Of a DNA stretch of 64,000 nt, positions 44,628 to 57,087 are shown one piece after another (the first letter of the stretch is position 1; each line of letters begins with the position of its first letter). The notes under the pieces are model-generated. The model saw only the letters and a list, made by a program, of their open reading frames with translations, ran no database searches and was not told where the DNA came from. The DNA is taken from NCBI RefSeq assembly GCF_024323335.1, contig NC_066579.1, positions 134,098,354-134,162,353 on the forward strand. Direction: 5' to 3'. Made by a program: the position numbers and the translations under genes. This stretch comes from Lathyrus oleraceus. Lineage: Eukaryota > Streptophyta > Magnoliopsida > Fabales > Fabaceae.

Positions 44628-46747
44628 AATAAAAGGAACCCTGTTGAATCCAATGACTCTACTTTCACTCTTAACTTTGATTCACCCATCTACCAAGATG
44701 AAGAAGAGGGGCTGAGGAATATTGTGATGTTCCCAACGAACTGGAAATATTGGTTGAGTATGAGTACACAAATCTCCAACCACATCAAGAGCAGGTAGAG
44801 ACAATCAACCTTGGCACTGAGGAAGCGAAGAAAGAGGTCAAGATTGGTACAACACTTGGGGCAGACATCAAAGAAAGATTGGTCAAGTTTCTACAAGAAT
44901 ATGCGGATGTGTTTTCATGGTCGTATCAAGATATGCCCGGTTAAGACACAGACATTGTTGTTCACAAATTACCACTCCGACCAGATTTCCCACCAGTAAA
45001 ACAAAAACTTCGAAGAACAAGACCATACATGGCTTTGAAGATTTGAGAAGAGGTCAAAAGACAATTTGATGTTGGCTTCCTTGCAGTTGAAAAGTACCCT
45101 CAATGGGTAGCTAACATTGTGCTAGTACCTAAAAAGGATGGCAAGGTCATAATGTGCGTGGACTATAGGGATTTGAATAAAGCTAGTCTGAAGGACGATT
45201 TCCCTCTCCCACATATTGACACCTTGGTTTATAACACTTCTAGGTTTGCTGTTTTCTCCTTCATGGATGGGTTTTCAGGCTATAATCAAATCAAGATGGA
45301 TCCTGATGACATAGAAAATACCACCTTCATCACACCATGGGGAACTTACTGCTACAAGGTTATGCCTTTTGATATCAAGAACATAGGGGCAACCTATCAA
45401 AGGGCGATGGTCACCCTCTTTCATGACATGATGTATAAGGAGATTGAGGTATATGTAGACGATATTATTGCCAAATCACATAGTGAGGAGGATCATTTGG
45501 ACCATTTGTTGAAACTATTTGAGCGCCTCAGAAAATTTAGATTACGTCTGAATCCAGCTAAGTGTACATTTGGGATCCGACCGGGGAAGTTACTTGGTTT
45601 CGTTGTTTGTCAACGAGAAATTGAAGTAGATCTAGACAAGGTCAGAGTGATACAAGAAATGCCAACTCCACAAACTGAAAAAAAAGTTAGAGGTTTTCTT
45701 GGAAGATTGAACTATATTTCCAGGTTTATTTCCAACATGACTACTACATGTGAGCCTATATTCAAATTTCTCCGAAAGGATCAAACAATTGAATGGAATT
45801 TTGATTGTCAACAAGGTTTGGAGAAGATTAAAGTTTATGTGCAAGAACCTCCTATCTTGATTCCACCTATTCCAGGGAAGCCTCTCTTCATGTATTTGAT
45901 TATGCTCGAAGGATCCATGGGTTGCGTACTAGGTCAACATGATGAAACTGGAAAAAAAGAACATGTTATGTACTACTTGAGCAAGAAGTTTACTGATTGT
46001 GAAAGCAGATATTCACTTTTAGAGAAAACTTGTTGTGCTTTAGCATGGGTTTCCAGACGTCTTAGGCCGTATATGATTTGTCACACTACTTGGTTGATCT
46101 CCAAAATGGATCCAATAAAATATACCTTTGAGAAGCCTGCTTTTACTGGAATACTTACCCGTTGGCACATGTTTTTATCTGAATACGACATCCATTACGT
46201 AACCCATAAATCTATCAAAGGAAGTATTTTGTCTGATTACATCGCTAATCATCATGTCGAAGACTATGAGCCATTGAAGTTTGATTTCCCAGATGAAGAC
46301 ATTATATTGGTGAAAGATTGTGAAACTCCAAGCCCAGACGAAGGTCCCGAGCCAGGTTCCTTTTGGAAGATGATGTTTGATGGCTCCTCCAATTACATGT
46401 GGCATGATGTGGGATTTGTGTTGATGAATCCCAATGGTGGTTATACTCTTTTCACAACATGATTGTGTTTTGAATGTACCAACAACATTGCAGAGTATGA
46501 AGCATGTATCTTGGGTATTGAAGCTGCAATTGACATCCAAATCAAGATCCTTGAAGTATATGGGGACTCAGCCTTGGTGATCTACCAAGTCAAAGGCGAA
46601 TGGGAAACTCGTGATGAGATGTTAATCCCATACCGTGCCCATATTGTGGAATTGATAAAGTACTTTGATGAAATCACCTTCCATCATGTTTCGAGAGCAG
46701 AAAATCGGATATCGGGTGCTTTGGTTATGTTAGCCTCTATGTTCTAA
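44628..46747 (+). pseudogene. Ogre-2 ORF3: reverse transcriptase and two RNase H domains
   Basis: The RT upstream region (VNLGTEEAKKEVKIG, PDFPPVKQKLRRTRP) leads to VPKKDGKVIMCVDYRDLNKA (45122), GFSGYNQIKM and the intact catalytic YVDDI (45452-45466). The retroviral-type RNase H follows (FMYLIMLEGSMGCVLGQHDE, YYLSKKFTDCESRYS, about 45885-46090). A second RNase H of the archaeal type, a Tat-lineage mark, spans 46360-46745: FDGSS, NNIAEYEACILG, YGDSAL and ENRISGALVML. The last block has Gly where Ogre-1 and the family have Asp (MADAL), so a catalytic acidic residue is missing. Stops: near 44942, 45043, and TGA at 46460 (an Arg CGA-type codon). Confidence 0.9.
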
Positions 46748-48096
46748 GTCATATTTCTCAATGAGGCACCACTCATCATAATTGAGAGGAAAATTGCGCT
46801 AGCCTATTGTCTATTGGTTGAAGAAGAAACTGACGAGAAACCGTGGTTCTATGATATCAAGAACTACTTACGAAATCAAGAATACCCAGTAAATGCAACA
46901 ACCCTAGATAAGAAGACTCTAAGGAGTTTGGCATCCAAATTCTTCCTTAACAACAAGATGATATATAAAAGAAACTATGACATGGTTATGCTCAAATATG
47001 TGGACAGACACAAAGCAGACTTGTTGATCAAAGAGATTCATGAAGGATCGTTTGGAACTCACGCCAATGGACATGCCATGTCTAGGAAGATATTGAGAGA
47101 TGGTTATTACTATTTAACCATGGAGTCTGATTGTTTCAACTATGCTAAAAAATGTCACAAATTTCAAATCTATGATGACAAGGTACACGTGCCTCTGACA
47201 CTATTGAATGTTTTATCATCACCTTGTCCTTTCGCAATGTGGGGTAGGGCATTGACATGATTGGGGAAATTGAGCCCAAAGTTACCAATGGTCACCATTT
47301 CATCTTGGTTGCAATTGACTACTTCACCAAATGGGTAGAAGTTACGTCCTACGCCAACATGACGAAACAAGTGGTTGCCCGCTTCATCAAGAACCAGATT
47401 ATCTGTCGCTATAGAGTTCCAAGCAGAATTATCACGGATAATGGGACAAATTTGAACAACAAAACAATGAAAGAGTTGTGTGAGACCTTCAAGGTTGAAC
47501 ATCACAACTCTTTTCCATATCGTCCAAAGATGAATGGAGCTGTTGAAGTTGCAAATAAGAATATCAAGAAAATCCTGCAAAAGATGCTGAGAACTTACAA
47601 AGATTGGCATGAAATGTTACCCTTTGCTTTGCATGGATACAGAACCTCAGTTCGCACTTCAACAGGGGCAACCCCTTTCTCTCTAGTGTATGGGATGGAT
47701 GCAGTTCTCCCAATTGAAGTTGAGATACCATCTTTGAGAGTCTTGATGGAGACCAAGCTAGAGGAATCTGAACGGATCCATAATATATATGACCAATTGA
47801 ACCTCATTGATGAGAAGAGAGTGAATGTTATGTGCCATGGTTAGTTATACCACAAGCGGATGAAGAGGGCGTTTGACAAAAAAGTCCATCTTCGTGAATT
47901 CAAAGAAGGAGATCTCGTACTCAAGAAGATATTGCCAGTACACAAGGATATGCGTGGAAAGTGGAGTCCCAACTATGAAGGCCCATTTGTTATGAAGAAA
48001 GCATTCTCCGGAGGTTCCTTGATTCTCACAACTATGGATGGTGAAAAGCTTGCACATCCTGTGAACTCTGATGCGGTCAAAAAATATTATGCCTAA
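46748..48096 (+). pseudogene. Ogre-2 ORF3: integrase
   Basis: The HHCC zinc domain (IHEGSFGTHANGHAM, then KCHKFQI, about 47035-47180) has Phe in place of the second Cys. A 4-bp insertion in WG(TAGG)GCATTGAC near 47250 shifts the frame. The core then reads IDYFTKWVE (D near 47318), ITDNGTN (D near 47440) and KMNGAVEVANKNIKK (E near 47547): all three catalytic acids are present. A stop at 47842 (GGTTAGTTA, a Gln codon) precedes the C-terminal domain FDKKVHLREFKEGDLVLKK, MRGKWSPNYEGPF and the stop at 48094-48096. It would insert element DNA. Confidence 0.9.
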
Positions 48097-50034
48097 ATAA
48101 AACCTGCTAAGTCGAAAACCTAAAAACACGACTAAGGCAAAAATGGGTATCCTAGTGGATCATAACCTATGAAGGAGATCCAGGCAAAAGTTAGGGGTAA
48201 AAAAATGAGAGCTCCCTAAGTTGAACACCCGAAAGGGCGGCTTAGGCAAAAAAGAGTGTCCCGGTGGATTGAAAACCCGAAAGGGCGGTCCATGCAAAAA
48301 GTAGGGACAAAAGGCATTTGACTGTATCAGATGGTGTTTACCATTACTAAAGAATCAAAGTTGAAGATCAATCTAGTTGCTCTCGTCATAAGCAAAGTTT
48401 TGGGAAAATATTAGTTATTAGGGATAGTAGTGGTTATTGGATTCAATGTAAACCTTTCCCTATTGCCATCTTCAAAATGTAATACTCCATGGAGTTTTTT
48501 CCACTTGAAAGCTACCATTCTTGAATAAAAAACAGACTTTGCCTATCAATTTTGTCATTTGTACTTCTCTTACCTTTCCTTGTTATGCAAAACGTCATTT
48601 GTTTGTTAATAATGGTTTTTTAAAAATGAAAAGGTTTTGAAAAGAAAATATTTTGAAAAAACTTTGAAAAATATAATTTTTCTTTGACATATGGAAACAT
48701 TGAAAGGGAAATCTTTTGTCTCCCCAACAAGTCTCAAGGTTGCAGAAGCACTTTTACACTGTCATTACAGAAATCCCCATTGAAGTCTAAACCGACAAGC
48801 ACTCTTGGATAAATCCTTCGATTGTGTGCAACTCTCAAGTTTGAGGATCTCCCCAGTGTCCATCTTGTGATACGTATTTAAGTTATTGGTGTTAAGGAAG
48901 TATTCCCCATTAAGTCTCCACAAATCTCTTTGTCTCTCTAGAGTCAGGATTTGCATAGCATGATCATTCACATCATGCTCAATCATGTGCATTTGGCATT
49001 TAATCTAAATCCCTGTTCTTAGTTGTCGTTCTTCTAAATCCAAAAGTCCAGTTATCACTGGCACTTCAGTTGAAAATCCAATTTTTGTCTGTACCTCGAA
49101 GTTTGGACATGACTAATGTTTTTTTTCCAGTAAGTTATTGGCGTCCCCTGTGAAAGTCCAAATGGTTAACCCCAATATTCCCCTTGAAGACCAGTTATTA
49201 TTGGCATTCTACTTTGAAAGTCCAATTATTGTTGGCATCATTGTTAAAGTCCAGCTGTTGATGGCATTAAATCCGCTAGAAGCTGACTGTGATACCTTTG
49301 TTTGCGGTATAAAGTCCAATCTGATTTGGCACATACATAAGAGTTTAGTTACCCTATATTCTTCCTGATGATTCTCGAAGGTCATGTTTGACCTCTTCAT
49401 TGTAAGGAATTTCTAGAGGATTGGATGTTTTATCTTGTTTGAAAACTCCAATGAGGATAGTTCTAAGTGTCAACCGGTCATGCTTGAACCTGTTGACGAA
49501 TCACTTTAAATACTTCCAGTTTGCTATTTTTAGTGTCAACCGGTCATGCTTGGACCTGTTGATCAATCACTTTGGATACTTCTAGTTTTTTATTTTTAAT
49601 GTCATCCGGTCATGCCTGAACCTGGTGATCAATCACTTATTTCCAATTCGTTTATTTCTTGTTATTCTCAGTGTCATTCGGCCATGCCTGAACTTGGTGA
49701 TCAATTGATTTGAATATTCCCCAGTTTATTTTTTTCCAGTACATGTTATCCCCAGTGAGTTGTTTCTCATGGTCATTGACATTATACTTTATCTCCATCA
49801 TTTCCTACATTTCATAGTCATCTTTCATCATAAATCATTATGCTAGAATTCATTGCATTTTGCATCATATCCCCAACTGATCAAGAAAAAATAATACCAA
49901 AAAGAGAGTTTGTTTGTCCATAGCATAGCATGCCATTGCATCTAAGGGCAAAATTTCTGATTATTTCTATATTTAAATACCTTTCACCTTGATTTCATGA
50001 GTATTATCATCACTCATGCCATCTGGAAAAGATA
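48097..50034 (+). other. 3' UTR of Ogre-2
   Basis: About 1.94 kb without a gene. It contains ACCCGAAAGGGCGG twice (about 48230 and 48279), a series of loose AAAGTCCA(A/G)TTATT..TGGCAT words (49049-49270), and a four-copy tandem repeat (49466-49735). Confidence 0.8.
49466..49735 (+). repeat. Four-copy tandem repeat (66-72 bp) in the Ogre-2 3' UTR
   Basis: AGTGTCAACCGGTCATGCTTG and the following AACCTG(T/G)TGA(C/T)(C/G)AATCACTT recur at 49466, 49532, 49598 and 49670 (period 66, 66, 72). Copies 1 and 2 are closest; copies 3 and 4 share CATGCCTGAAC. This is a young satellite-like array. Confidence 0.92.
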
Positions 50035-50050
50035 TTTAAATATGGGCAAC
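50035..50050 (+). other. Polypurine tract region of Ogre-2
   Basis: TTTAAATATGGGCAAC immediately precedes the 3' LTR start TGTCACACCC. It is nearly the same as the Ogre-1 motif at 23327-23342 although the two elements differ widely elsewhere. Confidence 0.75.
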
Positions 50051-52336
50051 TGTCACACCCAAAATTTTACCCCTAGATTTCATAATCATTTTCATCCTTG
50101 ACATTATTCATGCATAGCTAACCTCAAGATCAAGATATGCCTGGTTTGTTTCATATGTGAATTAGGGTTTCCCTCAAAGAGCATAAAGGATTGATCAATC
50201 AAAGATTTAGATTGATCATTAATAAATCAAGTTCTCATACACTCAAGATATCTCTCTCCATCAACAAATAAGTGTATTGTGGCCTAATCACAAGTGCATC
50301 AAGCTTCACTTTCATCTGGTTCACTAATTAGGGCTTCTCAGCAACATTTAATTTCATTTGAGAATTTTGATCAAGACATGATCTCAATCCTTGATACATG
50401 AATCAACACACTAAATTACATACTTAGAGTCCATCCATGATGTTCAATTGGCTCAAGAGTTTGAATTCATTGAAGATAAAGAAATTTGAATTCATCTGAT
50501 ACACAACCAATGCACTGCAAATTCAAACCTGACTTTTGAGATTTATGATCAAATATAAACTTATCAAGATAAATTTCATAAGTATATGTTTAATTGATGA
50601 ATTTGATCAAGAAAAATCAAGAGAAATGAGGTTACTTGCAAAAAGGGCGATCTTGTAGACATTGAAAATTTCACTAACTATCCAAATTTCATGTTCAATT
50701 GCACTACTTTCTCAAGCCATAACTTTCAATCCGAGCATCCATTTTCTTTGTTGCACAACACAAATAAAAGATCTTGTTCCATACTTAAACTTTGTACTAC
50801 AGGGTTGATTCCTTAAAAGTTCAAGGATTTTGAGTTATTAGGCCATAAAGTTGGTATCTCAAGTTGAAACACTTAGAAAAATTTCAAGTCAGCTTTGATC
50901 ATTAAAAAGTGATAAACTTTACATCCAGTTTTCATCATGGTCCACTTTGATTCAGAAAAAACTCAAAACATGAAAGTTGTAGAGTATGTTTGGGGCTTTT
51001 CAAAAAGTACAAGTACATTTTTTCCCATGCATGAGCTATGAGTTTCGAAAATGGGACATTAGGGTTCCAAACTTGAATTTCAAGTCATGTTCATGATGAA
51101 TTCTTGGAGAAAAACCATTTCAAATGTGAAAATATCTTGATTGAAGGTACTCTTGTATATAAATCTCTCCATAATCAGATGTTTTTATGAATCCTAAGTG
51201 CATTACACAAGGAATTGAGGTTTTGTCCATTGCATTATACTATTTATGGGTGAATTTGCAAAAGGTCACATTACTACTTTGATAAAACAAGTTTTATGCA
51301 AATAACTCACCCTTTCACTCTTGAAACTTGGCCCTAAAGATCACAAATAATCTTAAGAGATCAGAAGAAACCTTGTAGAGGCTAGGGAAATATGACAAAC
51401 TCCTTGAAACTCAACAATTCATGCAAACTTCTCAATCATTCTCAACCAAAACCATAACTTCACAACTTTTTTTTCTAACCAGTTCCAATCCTCACTCTTT
51501 TCCTATAAATAGAGGGATCCCTTAAGCCTCAAAACACACAACAATAACCCCTCAACACTTCATCAAACTCCCATTCCATTAGAATTTGCAAAAACACACT
51601 TTTTTTGCAAGTTCTCTAACCAAACTTATTCTCCACGTGTATCTTCCAAACAAACACCACAAATCATATTTAGACACCATTTAGAGCTTGTTTAATCACT
51701 TGAACATGTTTTGTATCATCTATTTTATCATTCACCATTTCACTTCTTCACTTTGCAATACCATTTGTGTGAGATAATACAAGTTGTTTCTGGCCATTCT
51801 CATTGTCCAAACACTATCCTCAAGGATCAACAAGGCTGGTAGAACCTTTCTCTTATCTTTGTAGTAGCTAAGAAGAAGTATTGGACTTTCTCCAATAAAT
51901 AAGTGGACTTACACTTGAAAACTCTTGTGCATACATAATTCTTGAATATTCGTTGAAGTAAAAATAAAGTACATAGTGTGTTTATTGTATGTTTGCTATT
52001 GTATGCATTATACCATGCTCATGCATTGAGATTTTATTGTTTGGAAATTAAAAGTGTAATTCTGGTTTTTTCCTTGGAACTCTTTGTACATTGAGTTTTA
52101 GGATAAGATAATGACACCATTATATTCCTTGCGAAAATAGCACAATTTAGGTTCTTACGATTTTTAATTTTATGGAAAATTGAGAGAGTAATGGTTGTTG
52201 GAAGTTTGAGGGGGAAAATTGAAAGAAACATGCAAGAACATGAGGAAGAAGATGATGAGTTGGTGTCATTTTCCAGTTTCTGGAATCGTTTTATTATATA
52301 TATCAATTTTTCTAAATAAATTAATGGATGTATCAC

Positions 52337-52400
52337 CGCTCCAACAGTTAGAGTGTGTGTTTTAAGGCTTTGTGTGTGCAAGAGGTTTGGGGTTTGAATC
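52337..52400 (+). promoter_or_regulatory. tRNA-like box A/box B module, Ogre-2 3' LTR
   Basis: CGCTCCAACAGTTAGAGTG and about 40 bp on GGTTTGAATCCCCC. Box B has one change (GGTTT instead of GGTTC). This is the same module as in the 5' LTR copies, with one copy here. Confidence 0.55.
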
Positions 52401-53349
52401 CCCCTCGCCCCAGACCCATTCTTATTCATTATTTTTTCCCTATTTAGTTTTGTTATTTTTCATAACTTTAAAGGCTCATAACTTGATGATCCCTAATCTT
52501 TTTTTAGCCACTCTTTTTGCTATGTGTTCAAAATTTTGTCTAATTTATGATGGTAAAAAGAAATTCCATAATTGGTTTATTTTTAACATACTTAAACTTG
52601 TCTAAAGTTGGTACCTTTTAGGATTATTTTAGGGTTTCAAATGACCTTCTTTGGTAGATACTTTAATTTTTCTTGATCACCATGATTTTTATGAATATTG
52701 TGCATCATATATGAACTTTGTTTTATGTTTTTAATATGTGCCTCTTGGGTTTGACCTAATTTTGACTTACTTTAATGTATGCTTACATGTTTATGTGCTT
52801 TGAATTTGTTACTATTCCATGAACTTTTGTGTTCTTATTTTGCCATTGATCCATGATTCACATGTCATTCTTTCATGTCTTGTTGAACCTTTGTATGCAT
52901 GTCTTCCCTTTTGTTTATCTTTGTTTATGTGTTTACAAATCCTTTAAACTTGTAATAACATGTCTTTGTATGACTTGTAAGCTTACATGTTCAAACTTTT
53001 TGTATGATGTTGAACCTTCAATTGTGATCATATTGAACCTTAACATGCATGTCTTGAATACCTTAACTTGTTTTCATGATTAAGTTGAGGTTATGTCTAA
53101 ACCATGTCTTCCTTCATGCATATACATGTTCATTCATACTTATTATGGCATCCATATACATGTTCATGCATTGTTATGTCATTCATCTTTGTTTCTTCAT
53201 GATGATATATCCATGTCATTCATATTCATGTTAACTTTATACATATTTGATTGATGTTGTTGTATCTTTGTTCATTTTCATATGTTGTACATATGTGTTT
53301 ACATACCATGCTGGATATTGTTATGATCATGCTTCGATATATTTGCTGA

Positions 53350-53570
53350 TGTCATATATGAACATATTCTTTATTTGCTTATCTTTGTGGATGTCATGTT
53401 TGAACATCTTCTTCATCCTTGTTTGTCCTTGTTGATGTCATGATTGAACATCTTCTTTACCATTTGTTTATCTTTGTTGATGTCATGCTTGAACATCTTC
53501 TTTATCATGTGCTTATATTTGTTGATGTCATGCTTGAACATCTTCTTCATCTTGATTATCTTTTATTTAT
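53350..53570 (+). repeat. Minisatellite, about 45 bp x 5, in the Ogre-2 3' LTR
   Basis: Same TGTCATG(C/A)TTGAACATCTTCTT units as in the 5' LTR, at 53350, 53392, 53436, 53481 and 53526. Confidence 0.88.
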
Positions 53571-54160
53571 CTTTTTTCCAAAATCCAAGGGAAAGACCTC
53601 TTGATTGACTTAATGTCATAGGTAGTTTAGCAATCCCCAGTTCCCCTTTGACCTTGTTAGAGTCATTCTCACTTTCAACTTAGATTTAAGTAAGAGTTTG
53701 TAACTCTTGTAAGTATGTTTGTTATGAACACTTACTTCCCCCTTTGGAACCTTGATAACTACTAAGTGTTCTTTCATCTTTAGTTAGGTGAACTATGTTT
53801 GCTCTAATTCCATACTTATAAGGATACGTAGGCACATGACCGTGAAGTTTTGGCGAGCAAACTTAATAAAATAGGTCCTTCCCAATAAAACATTTCCAAA
53901 CAATAGAAAACAATAATAACATAACACAAATACTTTCAAAAGGTTCTTATAGGATATTATAGATACTTAGGATGCTAATACCTTCCCTTGGTATAACCAA
54001 CCCCCGAACTTTAGATCTCTTCACATTGTTTTTACATTGCACAATTAGGGTTTTATTTGATCTTTCCCTTTCCTTTGGATAAATTAAAGTTCGGTGGTGA
54101 ACATTTCAATGTTTTATGACTCAAGTTAATACAATAGCTTGATATCCGATTCTCACCGCA

Positions 54161-54690
54161 ACACATGTCAATCATATCAATTCCCCACATGGAGAACGGC
54201 CATGGAGAGGAGATGACATTCAATAGTGTCGGAGGAACATGAATTTTATCGACCTAAATTTGACACTTGTGACATTTCTTCACAAACTTGCAACAGTCAG
54301 ATTCCATTGTCAGCTAATAGTAACTTGCTCTCAATATCTTCTTTTCTATGGCATGTCCATTGTAATGAGTACCAAAGGAACCTTCGTGGACTTCAATCAT
54401 CAATAGTTCTGCTTCGTGTCTATCCACGTATCTGAGCAAAACCATATCAAAGTTTCTCTTATAAAGCACACCACCATTCAGGTAGAAGTCGCTAGCTAAT
54501 CTCCTCAAAGTCTTCTTATCTTTCAAAGATGCCCCAAGCGGGTAAATCTGACTTTGGAGAAAATACTTAATATCAAAATACCACGACTTTTCATCTTTGA
54601 CTTCTTCAACAGCAAACACATGAGCTGGTCTATCAAGATGTATTATAGTTAGATTAGGAACTTTATTCCAGAATTTCACCACATGCATTG
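54161..54690 (-). pseudogene. Ogre-1 integrase, N-terminal zinc domain (fragment)
   Basis: Minus strand: after the RNase H end comes a linker with KDEKSWYFDIKYFLQ, TLRRLASDFYLNGGVLYKRN and the HHCC domain HEGSFGTHYNGHAIEKKIL..ESDCCKFVKKCHKCQI (both His and both Cys present), then PWPFSMWGIDMI and the junction with the Ogre-2 3' LTR at 54160/54161. The catalytic core is absent; the C-terminal domain is at 25953-26170. Stops follow ASYY (54313) and KCQI. Confidence 0.88.
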
Positions 54691-56796
54691 AAGCCAATGT
54701 TGCAAGAGCATCTGCCATCCGGTTTTCATCTCGAGGGATATGATGAAACTCAACATTTGTAAATAAAGTTGAAATCCTCCTCGCATAGTCTTTATATGGT
54801 ATCAACCCAGGTTGACTCGTCTCTCATTCACCTTTGATTTAATTCACAACTAAAGCTGAATCTCCATAGACATCAAGATATTTGATTCTAAGATTAATGG
54901 CCTCTTCAAGCCCCATAATGCAAGCTTCATACTCAGCCATGTTGTTTGTACACTTCAAAGTCAATCTAGCCGTAAACAGAAAATAAGTGCCTTGAGGAGT
55001 AATGATCATTGCCCCAATGACATTCCCATACTGATTAATAGCTCCATCAAATACAATTCCGCAATGGGAACCAGATTCTGGCCATTCTTTAAGCAATGGT
55101 TCATCATAATCTTTCATCTTCAGGTACAAGATCTCTTCGTCAGGAAAATCATATTGCACTGACTGGTAATCTTCAATTGGTTGGTGAGCCAAGTGGTCAG
55201 CCAAGACACTACCTTTAATCTCTTTTTGAGATCGGTATTCAATATCATACTCTAATAACATCTTCCAACGGGCATCCCTCCTAGTTAAAGCAGGCTTCTC
55301 AAAAATATACTTGATTGGATCCATTTTGGATATTAACCAAGTAGTGTGATTTAAGATATACTGAGGCAGACGCTTAGCAGCTCAACCCAATGCGTAACAA
55401 GTTTTTTCAAGCATGGAATATCGAGTCTCACAGTCGGTGAATTTCTTACTTAGGTAGTAAATTGCATATTCTTTCTTTCCAGATTCATCTTGTTGACCAA
55501 GAACACAACCCATACTTTCTTCAAGCACATTCAAATACATGATCAAAGGTCTTCCTTCAACAGGCGGAGACATAATCGGAGGCTCAAGTAGATACTCTTT
55601 GATACTGTCAAAAGCTTTCTGGAAATCTTTGGTCCAATCACAAGACTGATCTTTCCAAAGAAGCTTGAATATAGGCGCACATGTGGCAGTCATGTGCGAT
55701 ATGAATCTCAAGATATAATTCAAGAGACCCAGAAAACCCCTGACTTGCTTCTCAGTTTTGGGCGCAAGCATCTCTAGAATTGCTTTGACGTTGGCAGGAT
55801 CAACTTCAATACCCTTCTTACTGACAATAAAGCCCAACAACTTACTAGAACGAACACCAAATGTACATTTATTGGGATTCAAGCGGAGTTTGTACTTTCT
55901 AAAATGCTGGAATAGCTTCAACAAATGCTTAACATGTTCCCCTTTATTACTTGAATTGGAAATCATATCATCAACATAGACTTCAATCTCTTTATGCATC
56001 ATATCATGAAAAAGAGTGGTCATATCTATCTGGTATGTTGCACCAGTATTCTTTATACCGAAAGGCATCACTCTATAACTAAATGTTCCCTAGGGTGTAG
56101 TGAATGTGGTATTCTCCATATCTTCGGGTGCCATCTTGATCTAATTATAACCGGAAAATCCATCCATAAATGAAAAGACTTTGAATTTAGCTGTATTGTC
56201 TACCAACATATCAATGTGTGGCAGAAGAAAATCATCTCTAGGACTAACTTTATTCAAATCTCTGTAATCAACACACATGCGTACTTTTCTATCATTCTTC
56301 AGAATAAGCACAATATTGGCCACCCACTGCGGATATCGGAGATAACAAGGAAACCAACATCAATCTGCTTCTGCACTTCCTCTTTGATCTTTACTTCCAT
56401 ATCAGGATGAGTTCTCCTCAATTTCTGCTTGATTGGCGAGCATTCTGGCTTCAACGGCAATCTATGCTCCACAATCTCAGAATCCAACCCAGGCATGTCT
56501 TGATAGGACCAAGCAAGCACATCAGAGTACTCTCGAAGAAGATCAATCAATCCCTTCTTAGCCTCTGGACATAGTTGAGACCCGATCTTGACTTCCTTCA
56601 CAGTGTCTTCAGAATCCAAGTTAAGTAGTTCAATCTGCTCTTCAAATGGTTGAATGGCTTTTTCCTCATGCTCAAGTAAACGAGATAATTCATCAAATAC
56701 TTCTTCACCGTCAATTTCTTCCTCAGCCTCAAACACAGGGAAAACAAAGTTTAGAGAGGGATAGGATCATTGTATTCAATGGGATTGGAAACCAAC
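54691..56796 (-). pseudogene. Ogre-1 ORF3: reverse transcriptase and two RNase H domains
   Basis: From the intron acceptor it opens with VFEAEEEIDGEEVFDELSRL, then the RT N-terminus with a frameshift near 56320, VRMCVDYRDLNKVSPRDDF, the intact YVDDMIS motif (about 55968-55988), and SKLLGFIVSKKGIEVDP. The first RNase H (MYLNVLEESMGCVLGQQDE, YYLSKKFTDCETRYS, about 55400-55560) is followed by the archaeal-type RNase H (VFDGAI, NNMAEYEACIMG, YGDSALVV, DENRMADALATL, about 54690-55060), with all four acidic residues visible. Stops at GYN(TAG)IK, P(TAG)GTF, G(TGA)A and VVN(TAA) mostly fit C-to-T or G-to-A at Gln or Trp codons. Confidence 0.9.
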
Positions 56797-57087
56797 CTGC
56801 ATAATGATTTGATATTCTGATTTTAGAGAAATGGAGTGCAAACAAATATTATGCAGATGGAAGATTATTATTTTATTTTATTTTTATGATTACCATTTTC
56901 AGAAAAAGCAAAAAGTAAAAATAAAACATTAGAGATGTGAATGAATAAAATTGTATTTCATTGATGATAATAAGAAAATACCCAACAATGTTCACTTCTT
57001 CCATAGGCATAGGAGAAGGATTTTCTTTAAAAAATTAATAACAAATTACTTAGATCGATGAACAACAATAAGAACATAAATAGAAAC
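56797..57087 (-). other. Probable intron between ORF2 and ORF3 of Ogre-1 (291 bp)
   Basis: On the minus strand the donor is TAG|GTTTCT (GT at 57087-57086) and the acceptor ATTATGCAG (AG at 56798-56797). The segment is AT-rich with stops in every frame, and sits exactly between the gag-pro and RT coding regions, as reported for Ogre elements. Confidence 0.65.

Larger units (their letters stand above)
26170..54160 (+). mobile_element. Ogre-2: Tat-lineage Ty3/gypsy element inside Ogre-1 integrase
   Basis: In plus orientation the order is: truncated 5' LTR (26170-28449), PBS (28457-28474), ORF1 (29138 onwards, interrupted by copia-1), ORF2 gag-pro (40957-44372), intron, ORF3 RT/RNaseH/integrase (44628-48096), 3' UTR, polypurine tract and a full 3' LTR (50051-54160). 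Without copia-1 it measures about 17.9 kb. It is a different subfamily from Ogre-1: LTR start TGTCACACCC instead of TGTAAGACCCC. The left end is damaged: about 1.8-2 kb of the 5' LTR and about 0.6 kb of the host integrase are missing together. No TSD can be recognised, as expected after such a deletion. Confidence 0.88.
50051..54160 (+). mobile_element. 3' LTR of Ogre-2 (4110 bp)
   Basis: It starts TGTCACACCCAAAATTTTACC and ends GATTCTCACCGCA, followed directly by Ogre-1 integrase sequence. It is complete, unlike the 5' LTR. Over 500 bp (about 52630-53130) I count roughly 38 differences from the 5' LTR, 7-8 %. It contains a single tRNA-like module (52337-52400), a 45-bp minisatellite (53350-53570) and the R-U5 text ...CCTTTCCTTTGGATAAATTAAAGTTCGGTGG. 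No genes. Confidence 0.9.

Noticed and set aside
52034..52429. Minus-strand 131-codon frame with ARGIQTPNLLH-type peptide
   Set aside because: It is the reverse of the tRNA-like module in the Ogre-2 LTR and a well-known false protein type.
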